The notes under the pieces: model-generated
Seen by the model: only the letters and a program-made list of their open reading frames with translations
Databases searched by the model: none
Told to the model about the DNA's origin: nothing
Made by a program: the position numbers and the translations under genes
Source: JANQSP01 sp965226095
GTDB lineage: Bacteria; Bdellovibrionota; Bdellovibrionia; Bdellovibrionales; UBA1609
Direction of reading: 5' to 3'
DNA length: 64,000 bases
Assembly (NCBI GenBank): GCA_965226095.1
Contig: OZ245336.1
Span: forward strand, 1,240,001-1,304,000
In this document: piece after piece, positions 7,976 through 17,875 of the stretch
How the letters are laid out: each line of letters starts with the position of its first letter
Position numbering within the stretch: the first letter of the stretch is position 1

Positions 7976-9115
7976 ATGCAGTTTCTTATATATTTTCTTT
8001 TTATTATTATGTTTTTTTGCTCCTGCACCGATTCATCAGGTGACACTAGACACGATCGCTTTAATGAAGAAGCCTGTGGTAAATGGAATGATCCTGATAT
8101 TACTATAGATGAACTATTACCAGCAGATAGTAGAAATGCCAGTAATTATGTACTTTCAGGAAGTTGTAACGATAATAATGCAGAAATTAGAATCTATATA
8201 GAAGGCAAACAGTTGGATGAATTTCCCAGATGCCAAAGAAAAAAGTGGCAAACCACTGCAGACTTAACAGGTACTATTGAGCGAAGAAAAGACTATCAAG
8301 TGGCTCTTTCTGCTGGTGGAAGAAGTGGTAGACTTTGTACAGAAGTTACCAATAAATTTTATTGCCCGGAAGGTTATATTGGTGTTGCTAAATTAGAAGA
8401 TTTCACTGACAGGGATTTTTGTGTCATGAAATATGAAGCTAGAACGACTAGTCGAGACAATATAAAATCCGGACGAGTAATAAAAGCCGAATCCAGAACC
8501 AACGGTGACCCGATCACAAGAGTCACTGAAACACAGGCCATCAGATACTGCAAAGAAAATGGACCTGGTCACGATCTTATCAGTAACAATGAATGGCAAA
8601 CGATAGCTCGCAGTATTGAGGTAGTGGATAGCAACTGGTCCCGTAATCGTGCTTTGATTGAAAGTGGTAACCGGCTGAATATAGGTAGTACTGGTGGCAT
8701 AAGAAACATTAGCGACGATAGAGAAGAATGTGATATTACGAACTGGCGCTATGACAAACGCTCCCACAAGCTATCCAATGAAGCTTGTATATGGGATTTT
8801 TCCGGCCACCTATGGGAAATTGTGAAAATGGACTCACCAACTTCTTCAGAAAAATACAGTGGCTTTGTCTATGAAATGCCAATCGGTTTAAAAAGCCTGT
8901 TCGGACCTCGAAGAGATTATAAGATTTTACAGGGTAGTACACAAAGAGAAGGCAGAAACGGTTTGGGTCGTATTTACAGTGATTCTTTTAGAGGTAGCCT
9001 AATACGTGGTGGTGCTAATCAACAAAATGCTGGTATTTTTTCTGCTGATACCACAAAAGACAGCTCTGGCATTGCCAAACCAAACATTGGCTTCCGCTGT
9101 GTCTATTATCCCTGA
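7976..9115 (+). CDS. Lipoprotein with a formylglycine-generating-enzyme-like (SUMF1) domain
   Basis: About 379 residues. A lipoprotein signal (MQFLIYFLFIIMFFCSC) opens the protein; the ATG at 7976 sits 11 bases after GGAG, and a GTG at 7970 is a possible alternative. The C-terminal half has the hallmarks of the FGE/SUMF1 fold: FCVMKYEA, TRVTETQAIRYCKENG, LISNNEWQTIA, CIWDFSGHLWEIV, SLIRGGA and a closing NIGFRCVYYP. In true FGE enzymes this fold oxidises a sulfatase cysteine, but many family members are only binding domains. I do not see the CXXXC-type active pair clearly, so a binding or structural role is as likely. A terminator overlaps the stop codon. Confidence 0.75.
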   Translation: MQFLIYFLFIIMFFCSCTDSSGDTRHDRFNEEACGKWNDPDITIDELLPADSRNASNYVLSGSCNDNNAEIRIYIEGKQLDEFPRCQRKKWQTTADLTGTIERRKDYQVALSAGGRSGRLCTEVTNKFYCPEGYIGVAKLEDFTDRDFCVMKYEARTTSRDNIKSGRVIKAESRTNGDPITRVTETQAIRYCKENGPGHDLISNNEWQTIARSIEVVDSNWSRNRALIESGNRLNIGSTGGIRNISDDREECDITNWRYDKRSHKLSNEACIWDFSGHLWEIVKMDSPTSSEKYSGFVYEMPIGLKSLFGPRRDYKILQGSTQREGRNGLGRIYSDSFRGSLIRGGANQQNAGIFSADTTKDSSGIAKPNIGFRCVYYP

Positions 9116-9141
9116 AAAGCTCCCCAAGAGCTTTTCAGTTT
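9112..9141 (+). terminator. Terminator overlapping the stop of the FGE-like gene
   Basis: CTGAAAAGCTC, loop CCCAA, GAGCTTTTCAG, TTT. The TGA stop lies inside the left arm. A related but weaker copy (GCTCCCCAAGAGAGCTTTCAAG) follows at about 9209. Between them there is no gene. Confidence 0.75.
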
Positions 9142-9249
9142 ACGATGTTGATATCGTAAATGAAGCTCGTATTTTTCAACTAATGTAACTTCTCTGTACT
9201 TTTGTTTAGCTCCCCAAGAGAGCTTTCAAGTTTAACAATGTCTAAACAT

Positions 9250-9804
9250 TTATATAGACAGTCCCATCAATAGATCTTCGGCTTGTTCTATGAGATCTTC
9301 ATCAGAAAATTCAGAAATGATTTTACGATATAATTGAATAGCTTCATCCACCTGACCTGTTTTTACATAGATCTGAGCTAAAATCAGTAAAGAGTGTCCC
9401 ATCCATATTGAAATAGAATCCGGTTCCTGTTCTTGAAAATCTTCAATCACTCGCTTGCTTTCTGAAAACTTTTCTTCTTCAAATAATCCTTCAGCCATCA
9501 AAAAATAGGCTTCTTCTGCAAGAGGATGAGTAGGGTTGCTTCTGAGAAACTCTGATAATAAAGTATTAGCTCTTGTATAATACCCAGCCTTACTTAAACT
9601 TCGAATCTCCTGCATGGTTTGTTCGGCAGTACGTTCTATTTCATGAGTATAGAGGGTAACGGAGCTATTAAGAGAAGCAGGTCCCCTGGTAGAAGCTGTT
9701 TGTCTGCCTTTAACAAAAACTTCTCCACTTATTTTAGTTATCAAATATAAAATTAAAACACTTGAAACAGATAAAATAATATATTTTTTTCTATATTTAC
9801 TCAT
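9250..9804 (-). CDS. Membrane-anchored TPR protein
   Basis: 184 residues from the ATG at 9804; an upstream TTG/ATG at 9825 would add 7 residues. One N-terminal membrane segment (IILSVSSVLILYLITKI) is followed by a periplasmic part made of tetratricopeptide-type helix pairs: AGYYTRANTLLSEFLRSNP, HPLAEEAYFLMAEGLFEEEK, and AQIYVKTGQVDEAIQLYRK. This resembles the TPR segments of YfgM/CpoB/BamD-type envelope proteins, but no specific family can be named. It lies between rightward genes and the polA block, separated from polA by about 140 AT-rich bases. Confidence 0.7.
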   Translation of the reverse strand: MSKYRKKYIILSVSSVLILYLITKISGEVFVKGRQTASTRGPASLNSSVTLYTHEIERTAEQTMQEIRSLSKAGYYTRANTLLSEFLRSNPTHPLAEEAYFLMAEGLFEEEKFSESKRVIEDFQEQEPDSISIWMGHSLLILAQIYVKTGQVDEAIQLYRKIISEFSDEDLIEQAEDLLMGLSI

Positions 9805-9946
9805 GAACAATAAACCTTTTTGCAAATCTTACATTTGCTTATCGGTATTTCCATTAAATAATATAAATTTATTTAAGAAAAATGTAAAACTTAATAAAAA
9901 ATCTTTATTTGTATTTTAAAATATGAAAATTAAAAGGATTTTATTC

Positions 9947-12493
9947 TTAAGAAAAGTGAGCCTGCATCCAATTGGTTCCGGTACAGGTATTCACCTTCAA
10001 AGGTATTTTCCAAGACACGACATTTTCCATAATTTTAACAATCTGTTTCGTTTCTTCATCCAGAAGTTCTTCTGAACATTCAAACAATAGTTCATCATGG
10101 ATTTGCAATAGCAAAGAGGAATATAAACTATTCCTTAATTCCACCATTGCCATTTTAACCACATCACTGGCTGTGCCTTGAATGGGAGTATTAACAGCCA
10201 CCCTTTCTCCAAATTTTTTACTTTGAAAACGAGATGATTGTAGTTCCACAATTTGCCGTCTTCGACCAAACATGGTTTCCACATATCCGGTTTGAGAAGC
10301 TTTTTTTATCACATCTTCAATATATTCCTTTACCCTTTTAAATCGTTTAAAATAATTACTTATAATCTCCTTGGCCTCTCCCATAGAGATTCCTAAAATT
10401 TCAGAAAGCGCATAAGGTCCCTGTCCATACATTAAACCAAAATTAATGGCCTTGGCCTTACGCCTAAGATCTTCATTTACTTTTTCAACAGGAATTTGGT
10501 ACACTTGACTGGCTGTGGCTTTATGAATATCCACATTTTGTTCAAAAGCTGTGCATAAAGCTTTATCCTCTGTTAGATGCGCCAACACTCTTAATTCAAT
10601 TTGCGAATAGTCTGCTGAAATTAATTTAAAACCTTGTTTTGCCACAAAGGCTTTCCTCACTTGTTTTCCTCTGTTTGTCTTAATAGGAATATTTTGCAAA
10701 TTGGGATTGATACTGGATAATCGTCCCGTCATAGTAAAAGCCTGCCTGAAATGTGTATGCACTCTCCCCGTTTCTTTTTTAACCAAGAGAGGTAAAACAT
10801 CCACATAAGTGGTTTTTAATTTAAATAACTCTCTATGTTCCAATATTAAAGTAATAACCGGGTGTTCAGTTTTTAATCGAGTGAGAACATCCACATCCGT
10901 TGAATAACCTGTCTTTATCTTTCTAAGAGGCTCAAGTTCCAGTTCCATAAATAATACATCCGCCAATTGCTTGGGACTGGCCAGATTAAATTCATGACCC
11001 ACCTGACTAAAAATATCTTTTTCTATCAAGGATATTTGCTGGTTAATATCCTTTGTTTGTCGTTTTAATTCCTGTGTATCCAATAAAACACCTGTTTGTT
11101 CCATCTCAAATAAAACAGTAATAAGAGGAATTTCTACATTCTGATAAAAATCAATAATATCCAACTCTTCCATTTTAATAATCAGTGCTCCTCGTAATTT
11201 TTTACAAGCATGATAAATTTCACCAGGAGAAAGAGATTCCAATGAAAAATCTTTTTGTAAATACTTGGTAAAAATACTCTCTATCCTGTTTGGCGGAGCC
11301 GATTCTATAAGGTAGACCGCTATCAGACTATCCCAATCAGTCATAGGGCGAGTACAGTTGAAATCTTTCCATATTTTTTTTAAATCATGACCACGCCAGA
11401 CAATTCGTTTTTCTGAAAACAACTGACCAACTTTTTTTAAATTATGATCTTCCAAACTAATTACTTTATTCTTATAAGAAATAAAGTATTTGTCTTTTAC
11501 TGAAAACACCCATACTTTTACATAGCACTGAATCAAGGTTTGTAATTCTGTCCACTTTAAGTAATGCACCTTCAAATTGGAAGATAATTTCTTTTCCTTA
11601 TTGCTACTTGTAGACTTCGGAACAGAAGGTTTCTCATCAGGACAAAGTTTTTTTTCAAAGGTTTTAAACCCTAATTCCTGCAATAACTTTTTTAATTTTT
11701 CTGTTTGTCTAGGTTGAATTTGAAAAGTAGGTAAAACCTTCGAAAAATCAATATCAAGAACAATGCGAGCTAGTTTTTGAGATAAAAAAGCTTCCTTTTT
11801 GGATTGTTTTAATTTATCAACTGTTTTCCCTTTAATGGAATCCAGATTTTTATAAATATTTTCCAAACTCCCATATTGAGTTAATAGACTTTGAGCCCCT
11901 TTGGCGCCAATACCAAACACACCTGGAATATTATCAGAACTATCCCCCACAATAGCCAAATAATCTATCATCTGCTCAGGAGTAACACCCCATTTTTCTT
12001 TTACAGCTTCAGGATCATAGTGTTTCTCTCTCATAGGATCAAAAAGAAGTACATTATCACATACCAGTTGAGCAAAATCCTTATCACCGCTGACAATAAT
12101 CACTTGATATTTTTTTTTAGCCTGAACAGCTAAAGAACCTATAATGTCATCCGCTTCAAATCCTTTTTTTCCTGCAATGGGTATCCCTAAAGTTTTTGTT
12201 AATTTTTTTATATATGGAATCTGCGGTTTTAAATCTTCAGGAGTTTCTTCTCGATTAGCTTTATAATCCTTATAAATTTTAGTACGAAAAGAAGGAGTTT
12301 TCTGATCAAAACAATACACAATATATTCCGCTTCATTTTCTTTCAAAAATTTAATAGTCATGGATAAAAAACCATATAAGGCATTAGTTGGCATACCGGA
12401 GGGACTACTTAAATGGTTGGATATAGCGTAATAGGATCGAAAAAAAAGAGAACTAACATCCACCAAATAGAGTTTTTCTTTATTTTGTTTCAT
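9947..12493 (-). CDS. polA: DNA polymerase I
   Basis: 848 residues. The 5'-3' exonuclease (flap) domain covers about 1-285 (LYLVDVSSLFFRSYYAI; GKKGFEADDIIGSL; SGDKDFAQLV; GDSSDNIPGVFGIGAKGA). The polymerase domain has motif A (DYSQIELRVLAHL), motif B (RRKAKAINFGLMYGQ) and motif C (LLQIHDELLFE). The middle proofreading domain (about 305-455) keeps its fold-like pattern but lacks the DxE metal motif, so 3'-5' editing is probably lost, as in several bacterial PolA lineages. PolA processes Okazaki fragments and fills repair gaps. It overlaps ftsB by 4 bases (ATGA), so the two are translationally coupled. Confidence 0.97.
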   Translation of the reverse strand: MKQNKEKLYLVDVSSLFFRSYYAISNHLSSPSGMPTNALYGFLSMTIKFLKENEAEYIVYCFDQKTPSFRTKIYKDYKANREETPEDLKPQIPYIKKLTKTLGIPIAGKKGFEADDIIGSLAVQAKKKYQVIIVSGDKDFAQLVCDNVLLFDPMREKHYDPEAVKEKWGVTPEQMIDYLAIVGDSSDNIPGVFGIGAKGAQSLLTQYGSLENIYKNLDSIKGKTVDKLKQSKKEAFLSQKLARIVLDIDFSKVLPTFQIQPRQTEKLKKLLQELGFKTFEKKLCPDEKPSVPKSTSSNKEKKLSSNLKVHYLKWTELQTLIQCYVKVWVFSVKDKYFISYKNKVISLEDHNLKKVGQLFSEKRIVWRGHDLKKIWKDFNCTRPMTDWDSLIAVYLIESAPPNRIESIFTKYLQKDFSLESLSPGEIYHACKKLRGALIIKMEELDIIDFYQNVEIPLITVLFEMEQTGVLLDTQELKRQTKDINQQISLIEKDIFSQVGHEFNLASPKQLADVLFMELELEPLRKIKTGYSTDVDVLTRLKTEHPVITLILEHRELFKLKTTYVDVLPLLVKKETGRVHTHFRQAFTMTGRLSSINPNLQNIPIKTNRGKQVRKAFVAKQGFKLISADYSQIELRVLAHLTEDKALCTAFEQNVDIHKATASQVYQIPVEKVNEDLRRKAKAINFGLMYGQGPYALSEILGISMGEAKEIISNYFKRFKRVKEYIEDVIKKASQTGYVETMFGRRRQIVELQSSRFQSKKFGERVAVNTPIQGTASDVVKMAMVELRNSLYSSLLLQIHDELLFECSEELLDEETKQIVKIMENVVSWKIPLKVNTCTGTNWMQAHFS

Positions 12494-12852
12494 GGATCCA
12501 CTTCTTTCTGATCATTATTTAAATCATCTGTATTTTCATCTGAAAAAATAAAAACAATATCCTCTTCCCCTATGAGATTAAAACGATCTTTAGCTTCCTT
12601 TTCTAAAAACTCTGAATCAGAAAGTTTTTTGAGACGTTCTTCCACTAAGGCATTTTTCTTTTCTATATCCTTGATACGATTTTCCAAAGCTTTCTGGCTA
12701 CGAACCAAATTCATCAAGCGCGAAAAAGTACCGTCAAACATCACATTAGATAATATCAGTACAATACAAATAATCAAGACCCATGCAGGACGGTTTAAAA
12801 CCTGTTTGAGTATATACTGAATCCGGCTTAAGTGAAATTTGTTATTCATCAT
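12490..12852 (-). CDS. FtsB/DivIC-like septum formation initiator
   Basis: 120 residues: a short cytoplasmic tail, one membrane segment (WVLIICIVLILSNVMF, about 29-44), a coiled coil (LVRSQKALENRIKDIEKKNA to about 95) and the small conserved end of the FtsB/DivIC family (FLEKEAKDRFNLIGEEDIVF). The family forms the FtsQLB complex that licenses septal peptidoglycan synthesis. The acidic tail (SDENTDDLNNDQKEVD) is extra. It lies between oppC and polA on the same strand and overlaps polA by 4 bases. Confidence 0.88.
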   Translation of the reverse strand: MMNNKFHLSRIQYILKQVLNRPAWVLIICIVLILSNVMFDGTFSRLMNLVRSQKALENRIKDIEKKNALVEERLKKLSDSEFLEKEAKDRFNLIGEEDIVFIFSDENTDDLNNDQKEVDP

Positions 12853-12875
12853 CTTTCACCAACTTAAAAAAACAC

Positions 12876-13784
12876 TCACGCAGAGGAGTTTTGTGGATCA
12901 AAGGCATCTCTTAGAGCATCTCCCAATAAATTAAAGGCCATCATTGTCATAAAAATGGCTACACCCGGGGCAATCATCAAATGTGGATAAGTGCGTAGGG
13001 ATTTCCAACCTTCTTCTGCCAGTACACCCCAGGAACTGTACGGAGGCTGTAGACCAAGACCTAAAAAACTCAAAAAACTTTCAAATAAAATATTACCAGG
13101 AATCTGAAAAGTTAAAAGTACAATAATGGGGCCTAGGATATTTGGAAAAATATGGTAAGAAATAATACGCCAGGCTTTATATCCCATAGAGCGAGCCGCT
13201 TCTATATAAAGTCTTTCCTTGACCTGCATCACCTGCCCTCTGACGACTCTGGCTAAAGTCACCCATCCAACCACACTGAGAGCGATTAAAATTCCCAACA
13301 AAGCTCTTAATTCAGGATTGGTGATCCATGAAACAGAATCAAAAATTACTTTAACCAAAATCAGCAAAACCAATGTGGGGATAGAATAAATAACATCAAT
13401 CCCCCTCATCATCACTGCATCCAGTTTTCCTCCAAACCACCCGGAAACAGCGCCATAGATAACTCCTAAAAATAAAGATACAATAGCCGTTATAATAGCT
13501 ATGGCCATGGAAACACGTCCACCGTAAATTAAACGAGACAATAAATCACGCCCCAGATTATCTGTACCCAGCCAATGTTCACTACTAGGAGTAAGTAATA
13601 CTTTTCCTTCTAACTGTTCTTCAAAAGAATAAGGAGCTAACCAGTTGGAACATAAACTCATCAGACACACCAGGAAAATAAAAACAGCACAAGCTATACC
13701 TAGTTTATTTTTTTTTAATCTTTCGAGAGATTCCTGCCATAAACTTTTTGATTTCAAATGAATGGCTTGAGTAACTGTACTCAT
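12876..13784 (-). CDS. oppC: Peptide ABC transporter permease, OppC type
   Basis: 302 residues with six membrane segments. The first follows the N-terminal cytoplasmic region (KKNKLGIACAVFIFLVCLMS), then the OppC_N linker (APYSFEEQ; LGTDNLGRDLLSRLIYGGR), which is typical of the family. The EAA loop that contacts the ATPase is visible (YIEAARSMGYKAWRIISYHI). It pairs with OppB to form the peptide channel of the inner membrane. Its start overlaps the oppB stop by 4 bases. Lies 23 bases ahead of ftsB. Confidence 0.93.
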   Translation of the reverse strand: MSTVTQAIHLKSKSLWQESLERLKKNKLGIACAVFIFLVCLMSLCSNWLAPYSFEEQLEGKVLLTPSSEHWLGTDNLGRDLLSRLIYGGRVSMAIAIITAIVSLFLGVIYGAVSGWFGGKLDAVMMRGIDVIYSIPTLVLLILVKVIFDSVSWITNPELRALLGILIALSVVGWVTLARVVRGQVMQVKERLYIEAARSMGYKAWRIISYHIFPNILGPIIVLLTFQIPGNILFESFLSFLGLGLQPPYSSWGVLAEEGWKSLRTYPHLMIAPGVAIFMTMMAFNLLGDALRDAFDPQNSSA

Positions 13785-14860
13785 GACAAACGAATCCTTG
13801 GATCAAAATGACTATAAAGTAGATCCACTATCAAGTTGGAAAAGATTAACACTATTGAATAAAGAAGGGTCACTCCCAATATCAATGGGTAATCTCTATT
13901 GCTTACACTCGTTATTAAATGTTTAGCCAATCCAGGAATAGCAAAAATATGTTCCACAATAAAAGCACCAGTTAATATACCAGCCACTAATGGACCTGAG
14001 TAAGTCAACACCGGTAAAAAAGCATTTTTCAACACATGTTTATAAAGCACTACTAAATGATTGAGACCTTTGGCTTTGGCAGTTCTCACATAGTCTGCCT
14101 GAATCACCTCCAACACGCTGGCTCGGGTAAGCCTGGCAATCACAGATGCCGGGCGAGTCCCTAATACCACCAAAGGAAGAACATAATAAGAAGGCCCTTC
14201 CCAAAGAGCCGGTTCAAACCACCCCATATAAAAACAGAAAAATAAGATCAATAAGGGCGCTATAAGAAAACTGGGGAGAGATACGCCGCTAATCGCACTA
14301 ATCATTAAAAATTTATCGGTTAAAGTATTTTGTTTAGCGGCCGCTAAAACTCCGAAAGGAATCCCTAAAAGAAAGGCCAATATCAAAGAATATATCCCCA
14401 GTTGAATGGAAATAGGCAAGGTTTCCCTTATAATATCAGAAACATTACGATTAACGTATTTATAGGATTCTCCCATATCCCCTTTTAATAAATTTTTTAT
14501 ATAAGAAGCGAATTGATAAAAGACAGGTTTATCTAGGTGATAACGAGCTTCAATATTCGCTTGAACTTCAGGAGGTAAAACTTTTTCTTGATCAAAAGGA
14601 CCACCTGGCAAAGTACGAAGCAATAGAAAAGTAATAGTAATAATCACAAATACAGTAGCTACTGCTCCCAGTATTCTTTTCAAAACATAGGTGATTATTT
14701 TTTTTCTTATCGTGTAATAAGAAAATACACTTAAGATACTTAAAACATTAACAAACCACAACCAGCTTGGAATTTCATAATTAAAGAAACTTAAAACCAA
14801 AGTAAGAAATAAAAATCCGAAGATTAAAAAAGAGCTGAAAACTCCTAAATAACCTTTCAA
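13781..14860 (-). CDS. oppB: Peptide ABC transporter permease, OppB type, with N-terminal extension
   Basis: 359 residues. The canonical OppB starts at about residue 57 (YVLKRILGAVATVFVIITIT) and shows LRTLPGGPFD, the EAA loop (DYVRTAKAKGLNHLVVLYKH) and the family end (LLYSHFDPRIRLS). An extra 55-residue N-terminal extension carries two hydrophobic segments (VFSSFLIFGFLFLTLVLSFF; LWFVNVLSILSVFSYYTI), which ordinary OppB (about 306 residues) does not have. It overlaps oppA and oppC by 4 bases each, so the three are tightly coupled. Confidence 0.92.
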   Translation of the reverse strand: MKGYLGVFSSFLIFGFLFLTLVLSFFNYEIPSWLWFVNVLSILSVFSYYTIRKKIITYVLKRILGAVATVFVIITITFLLLRTLPGGPFDQEKVLPPEVQANIEARYHLDKPVFYQFASYIKNLLKGDMGESYKYVNRNVSDIIRETLPISIQLGIYSLILAFLLGIPFGVLAAAKQNTLTDKFLMISAISGVSLPSFLIAPLLILFFCFYMGWFEPALWEGPSYYVLPLVVLGTRPASVIARLTRASVLEVIQADYVRTAKAKGLNHLVVLYKHVLKNAFLPVLTYSGPLVAGILTGAFIVEHIFAIPGLAKHLITSVSNRDYPLILGVTLLYSIVLIFSNLIVDLLYSHFDPRIRLS

Positions 14861-16473
14861 TGAAATACAACCTCTTTAAAACGCACCTGACCCATAACAT
14901 TTAAGGAAAATTTTTTCACACGTGGAGAAATCAGCCAATGCGATTTGGAAGAAAGCAAAGGAATAACAGGAACTCCTTCCTCTACTAATATCTTTTGTGC
15001 TTTTATATAAAGTTGAATACGTTCTTGAACATTCTGATTGGAGCGGGCTTTCTTTACCAAAGAATCAAATTTCAGATTTTTCCAGTACGTGCGATTTTGA
15101 TCTGAATCAGAAGTCATCACAGACATAAAATTATCTGGATCAGCATAATCCGCCACCCAACCCATTCTGAAAATATCATGCTGACCGGTCTTAAGGGTTT
15201 GTAAATATGTCTTCCACTCTTCACTGGAAAGCTCTACAGAAATATTTAGATTTTTTTTAATTTGTGCCTGGATGTTTTCCGATACTCTTTTATTTCCTTC
15301 ATTGGAATTATAAAGAATGGTTATTTTTGGAAAAGTAGAACGATCTTTATAACCGGCAGAATCCAGAAGTTCTCGGGCTTTCACTGGATCAAATGAAACA
15401 CCTACAGAAGGTGCATAAGCTAAAAGTCCTTTTGGAATCCAACTGGTCAAAGGAATTTGTCCTCCGTCCAGAAGATCTGTAATTTGCTTTCTATTAATAG
15501 CCATACTAATTGCTTTTCTGACACGAACATCATCAAAAGGTTTCTTTTCGACATTAAAACCATAATACATCATAGCCAATATAGACTGAGAACGATGCTC
15601 TTTTCTTTTTTTCAAAATCGGTATCTCTGTAGAAGGAAGTGGATTGACAGCATCTAATTTTCCCTGCTCAAACATATTTAGAGAGGTCACATCTTCCGGA
15701 ATAATATACATTAAAATATTTTGTATTTTTGCTTTTGTCCTATGATACATCTGATTTGCTTTTAAAATAAGTTGTTTGTCATGTGTCCACTGTGACAGAT
15801 GATAAGCACCTAGAGTGACAATATTTTTTACCTCTGTCCATTGATTACCATACTTTTGAATAATATCTTTTCGTATTGGATAAGTTCCAGGGTGAGAGAG
15901 TAAAGCAGGAAAATAGGATAATCCTTGCTCCAGCTCTACAACTAATTGGCCGGATTTATTCACAGATACACCTACCTTGGAAAAATCTTTTAATATTCCT
16001 TTATTATATTGTCGTGCATTTTTAATAACAAATAAAAAATAAGCATACTCAGAAGCAGTAGCCGGGTTTAACAATCTCTCCCAACCATCCACTATCTGCT
16101 GAACGGTAAATACTTTACCATCACTCCACTTCACACCTTTTTTAATAGTGAATGTCCACACCTTCATATCAGGAGAAGATTCCCATTTTTCTGCCAATAC
16201 AGGCGTGAGTCCTATCACGTCCCCATTTTCTGAAAATTTTTCCTCTGTCAGACCATCCATAATATTATACAAAATAAGACTGGAAGTTGTATCTGTAGCT
16301 TTATTCCAATCCAAGGTAGGTGGTTCTGTTGAAAGATTAAAACGAAATGTCTCTTTTATTGGTAGAATTTCTGATTGGCTTTGTTTTTTTTTAAAGCAAG
16401 CGATTGAAGACAATAAACATACAAATAAAAATATTTTAAAAAAACTGGTCTTTATAGAAATAGCTCTATTCAT
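14857..16473 (-). CDS. oppA: Peptide ABC transporter substrate-binding lipoprotein, OppA type
   Basis: 538 residues. The lipoprotein signal ends in LSSIAC (Cys about 26). The mature protein matches the SBP_bac_5 family: FRFNLSTEPPTLDWNKATD at the start of the fold, GVKWSDGKVFTVQQIVDGWE, and ADPDNFMSVMTSDSDQN in the binding-pocket region, then RMGWVADY. These proteins deliver oligopeptides to OppBC. No OppD or OppF ATPase gene is in the block; ftsB and polA follow instead, so the ATPases must be elsewhere. Starts inside the last codons of the acidic lipoprotein gene (8-base overlap). Confidence 0.93.
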   Translation of the reverse strand: MNRAISIKTSFFKIFLFVCLLSSIACFKKKQSQSEILPIKETFRFNLSTEPPTLDWNKATDTTSSLILYNIMDGLTEEKFSENGDVIGLTPVLAEKWESSPDMKVWTFTIKKGVKWSDGKVFTVQQIVDGWERLLNPATASEYAYFLFVIKNARQYNKGILKDFSKVGVSVNKSGQLVVELEQGLSYFPALLSHPGTYPIRKDIIQKYGNQWTEVKNIVTLGAYHLSQWTHDKQLILKANQMYHRTKAKIQNILMYIIPEDVTSLNMFEQGKLDAVNPLPSTEIPILKKRKEHRSQSILAMMYYGFNVEKKPFDDVRVRKAISMAINRKQITDLLDGGQIPLTSWIPKGLLAYAPSVGVSFDPVKARELLDSAGYKDRSTFPKITILYNSNEGNKRVSENIQAQIKKNLNISVELSSEEWKTYLQTLKTGQHDIFRMGWVADYADPDNFMSVMTSDSDQNRTYWKNLKFDSLVKKARSNQNVQERIQLYIKAQKILVEEGVPVIPLLSSKSHWLISPRVKKFSLNVMGQVRFKEVVFH

Positions 16474-17689
16474 TTTGATCTTCAGATGTTGTTTCTGTCT
16501 GCTCTACCTTTACTTCTGAATCTGCTTCCTTTGATACTTCTATATTATCTTCTGCCTTCACTTCTGAATCTGTATCTACTTCTACTTCTATTTTTGCCTC
16601 TGAATCCACCTCTGACTGCACTTCTGTATTTGATTCTACTTTTGCTGACTCCTCTCCTTCTTCTTGCACTTCTTCAGCAATCTCTGCTTCATCTGCCCCT
16701 ACTTTTTCTGCCTCCTCAGCGGTCTTCTCTGTCTTTTCTATCTCATCCACCTCTATCTTCTCTGTCTTATCTATTTCCTCTTCTGTATCTGGTAACTCTG
16801 AACTGAAGGCAACAGTGTTAGTACCACTATCCGCGGGCTTTTCCTTTTCCTCCTCCACAGATGCTTCTTCCGGTGTATCATTACTATCAGCTGGCTGTGA
16901 GCCATTTGAATCTTTTGCAGTTTGGGATTGCTCGCCTTTTAGATAACTTGGCACAGTATCATTATGATGATAATTAATAAAATCCCATGATTCACAAGAA
17001 CTATTAAATAATTTTGCAAAACCTGTTGCTTCTATAAAGGGATGTTCTGAACTGTTACTGCTTGTACTCTTAGCATAATCCGCATAATTACTATAAATAT
17101 CCTCTCCATATTCAAGCAACAATTCTTTTAGCTCTTTTAAATCTACAGTTTCCTCCACAAAAGAAATATCAGTGATCTTTCCTTTTTTATTAAATTTTAC
17201 ATCATGAATTAAATATTTTACTTTTCCAATCTGAATAGGAGCAGATAAGAAATTAAAATAGCGCCTCTCCACATGGTAAAACACTCCATCAGTATTTGAA
17301 TGAAGTAAAACAATAGCCTCAGCCACTGGTTTATTTTTTGCATTATTTATTTGAATTAATAAGGGAATAGATGATTTCTTCAATTTATTGTTAATACCTT
17401 CATTATTTAAAAATCGAACACAGGTATATAAATAAAGCCCTCTACTTGCCCAGGATTCATCAAAATCACTCATATTTGTTGTCATAAAAAAACCTTCCAT
17501 GGATTCAGAAGATTTTTTCAAATCAACTAATTGACCAAGTGACAATGAAGGAAATTCATAAGAATATAAATAATCATCACTGTCAGTACAGTTTAAAACA
17601 ACACCCAATAAAAGCACAGCAAGTACAGACAACATGAATGAAGAAAATTTGAATATACCAAAATATAAAAACTTTTTTGTAAAAAACAT
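16466..17689 (-). CDS. Lipoprotein with long acidic low-complexity tail
   Basis: 407 residues. The signal peptide ends in a lipobox (GVVLNC, about residue 34). Residues 35-250 form a globular part I cannot assign. From about 255 to the end the protein is almost only E, D, K, T, S, V and A, in imperfect short repeats (EIEKTEKTAEEAEKV; SEVKAEDNIEVSKEADSEVK). The DNA of the tail is correspondingly TCT/TTC-rich. Acidic tails of this kind serve as spacers or bind cations or basic partners; nothing more can be said. It is the first gene of the oppABC-ftsB-polA block. Confidence 0.6.
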   Translation of the reverse strand: MFFTKKFLYFGIFKFSSFMLSVLAVLLLGVVLNCTDSDDYLYSYEFPSLSLGQLVDLKKSSESMEGFFMTTNMSDFDESWASRGLYLYTCVRFLNNEGINNKLKKSSIPLLIQINNAKNKPVAEAIVLLHSNTDGVFYHVERRYFNFLSAPIQIGKVKYLIHDVKFNKKGKITDISFVEETVDLKELKELLLEYGEDIYSNYADYAKSTSSNSSEHPFIEATGFAKLFNSSCESWDFINYHHNDTVPSYLKGEQSQTAKDSNGSQPADSNDTPEEASVEEEKEKPADSGTNTVAFSSELPDTEEEIDKTEKIEVDEIEKTEKTAEEAEKVGADEAEIAEEVQEEGEESAKVESNTEVQSEVDSEAKIEVEVDTDSEVKAEDNIEVSKEADSEVKVEQTETTSEDQNE

Positions 17690-17875
17690 TTTTTACAACT
17701 CCTGTTGATTATAATTTATAACTCTGGCATCCTATGATTACTTTCTATTCATCACTGACACTCAATCTTATTTGCCATTTTTTATTAATATTTTCAACTA
17801 ATTCTATGATTTACAATACACTATGATATTTAAAAAAATATTCCATCTATAAAACTTCAGACATTTATTAAACAA

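Noticed and set aside
16486..16806. Plus-strand open frame rich in Leu and Pro
   Set aside because: It is the antisense of the acidic lipoprotein tail; GAA-type codons read backwards give TTC/CTT-type leucine-rich text.
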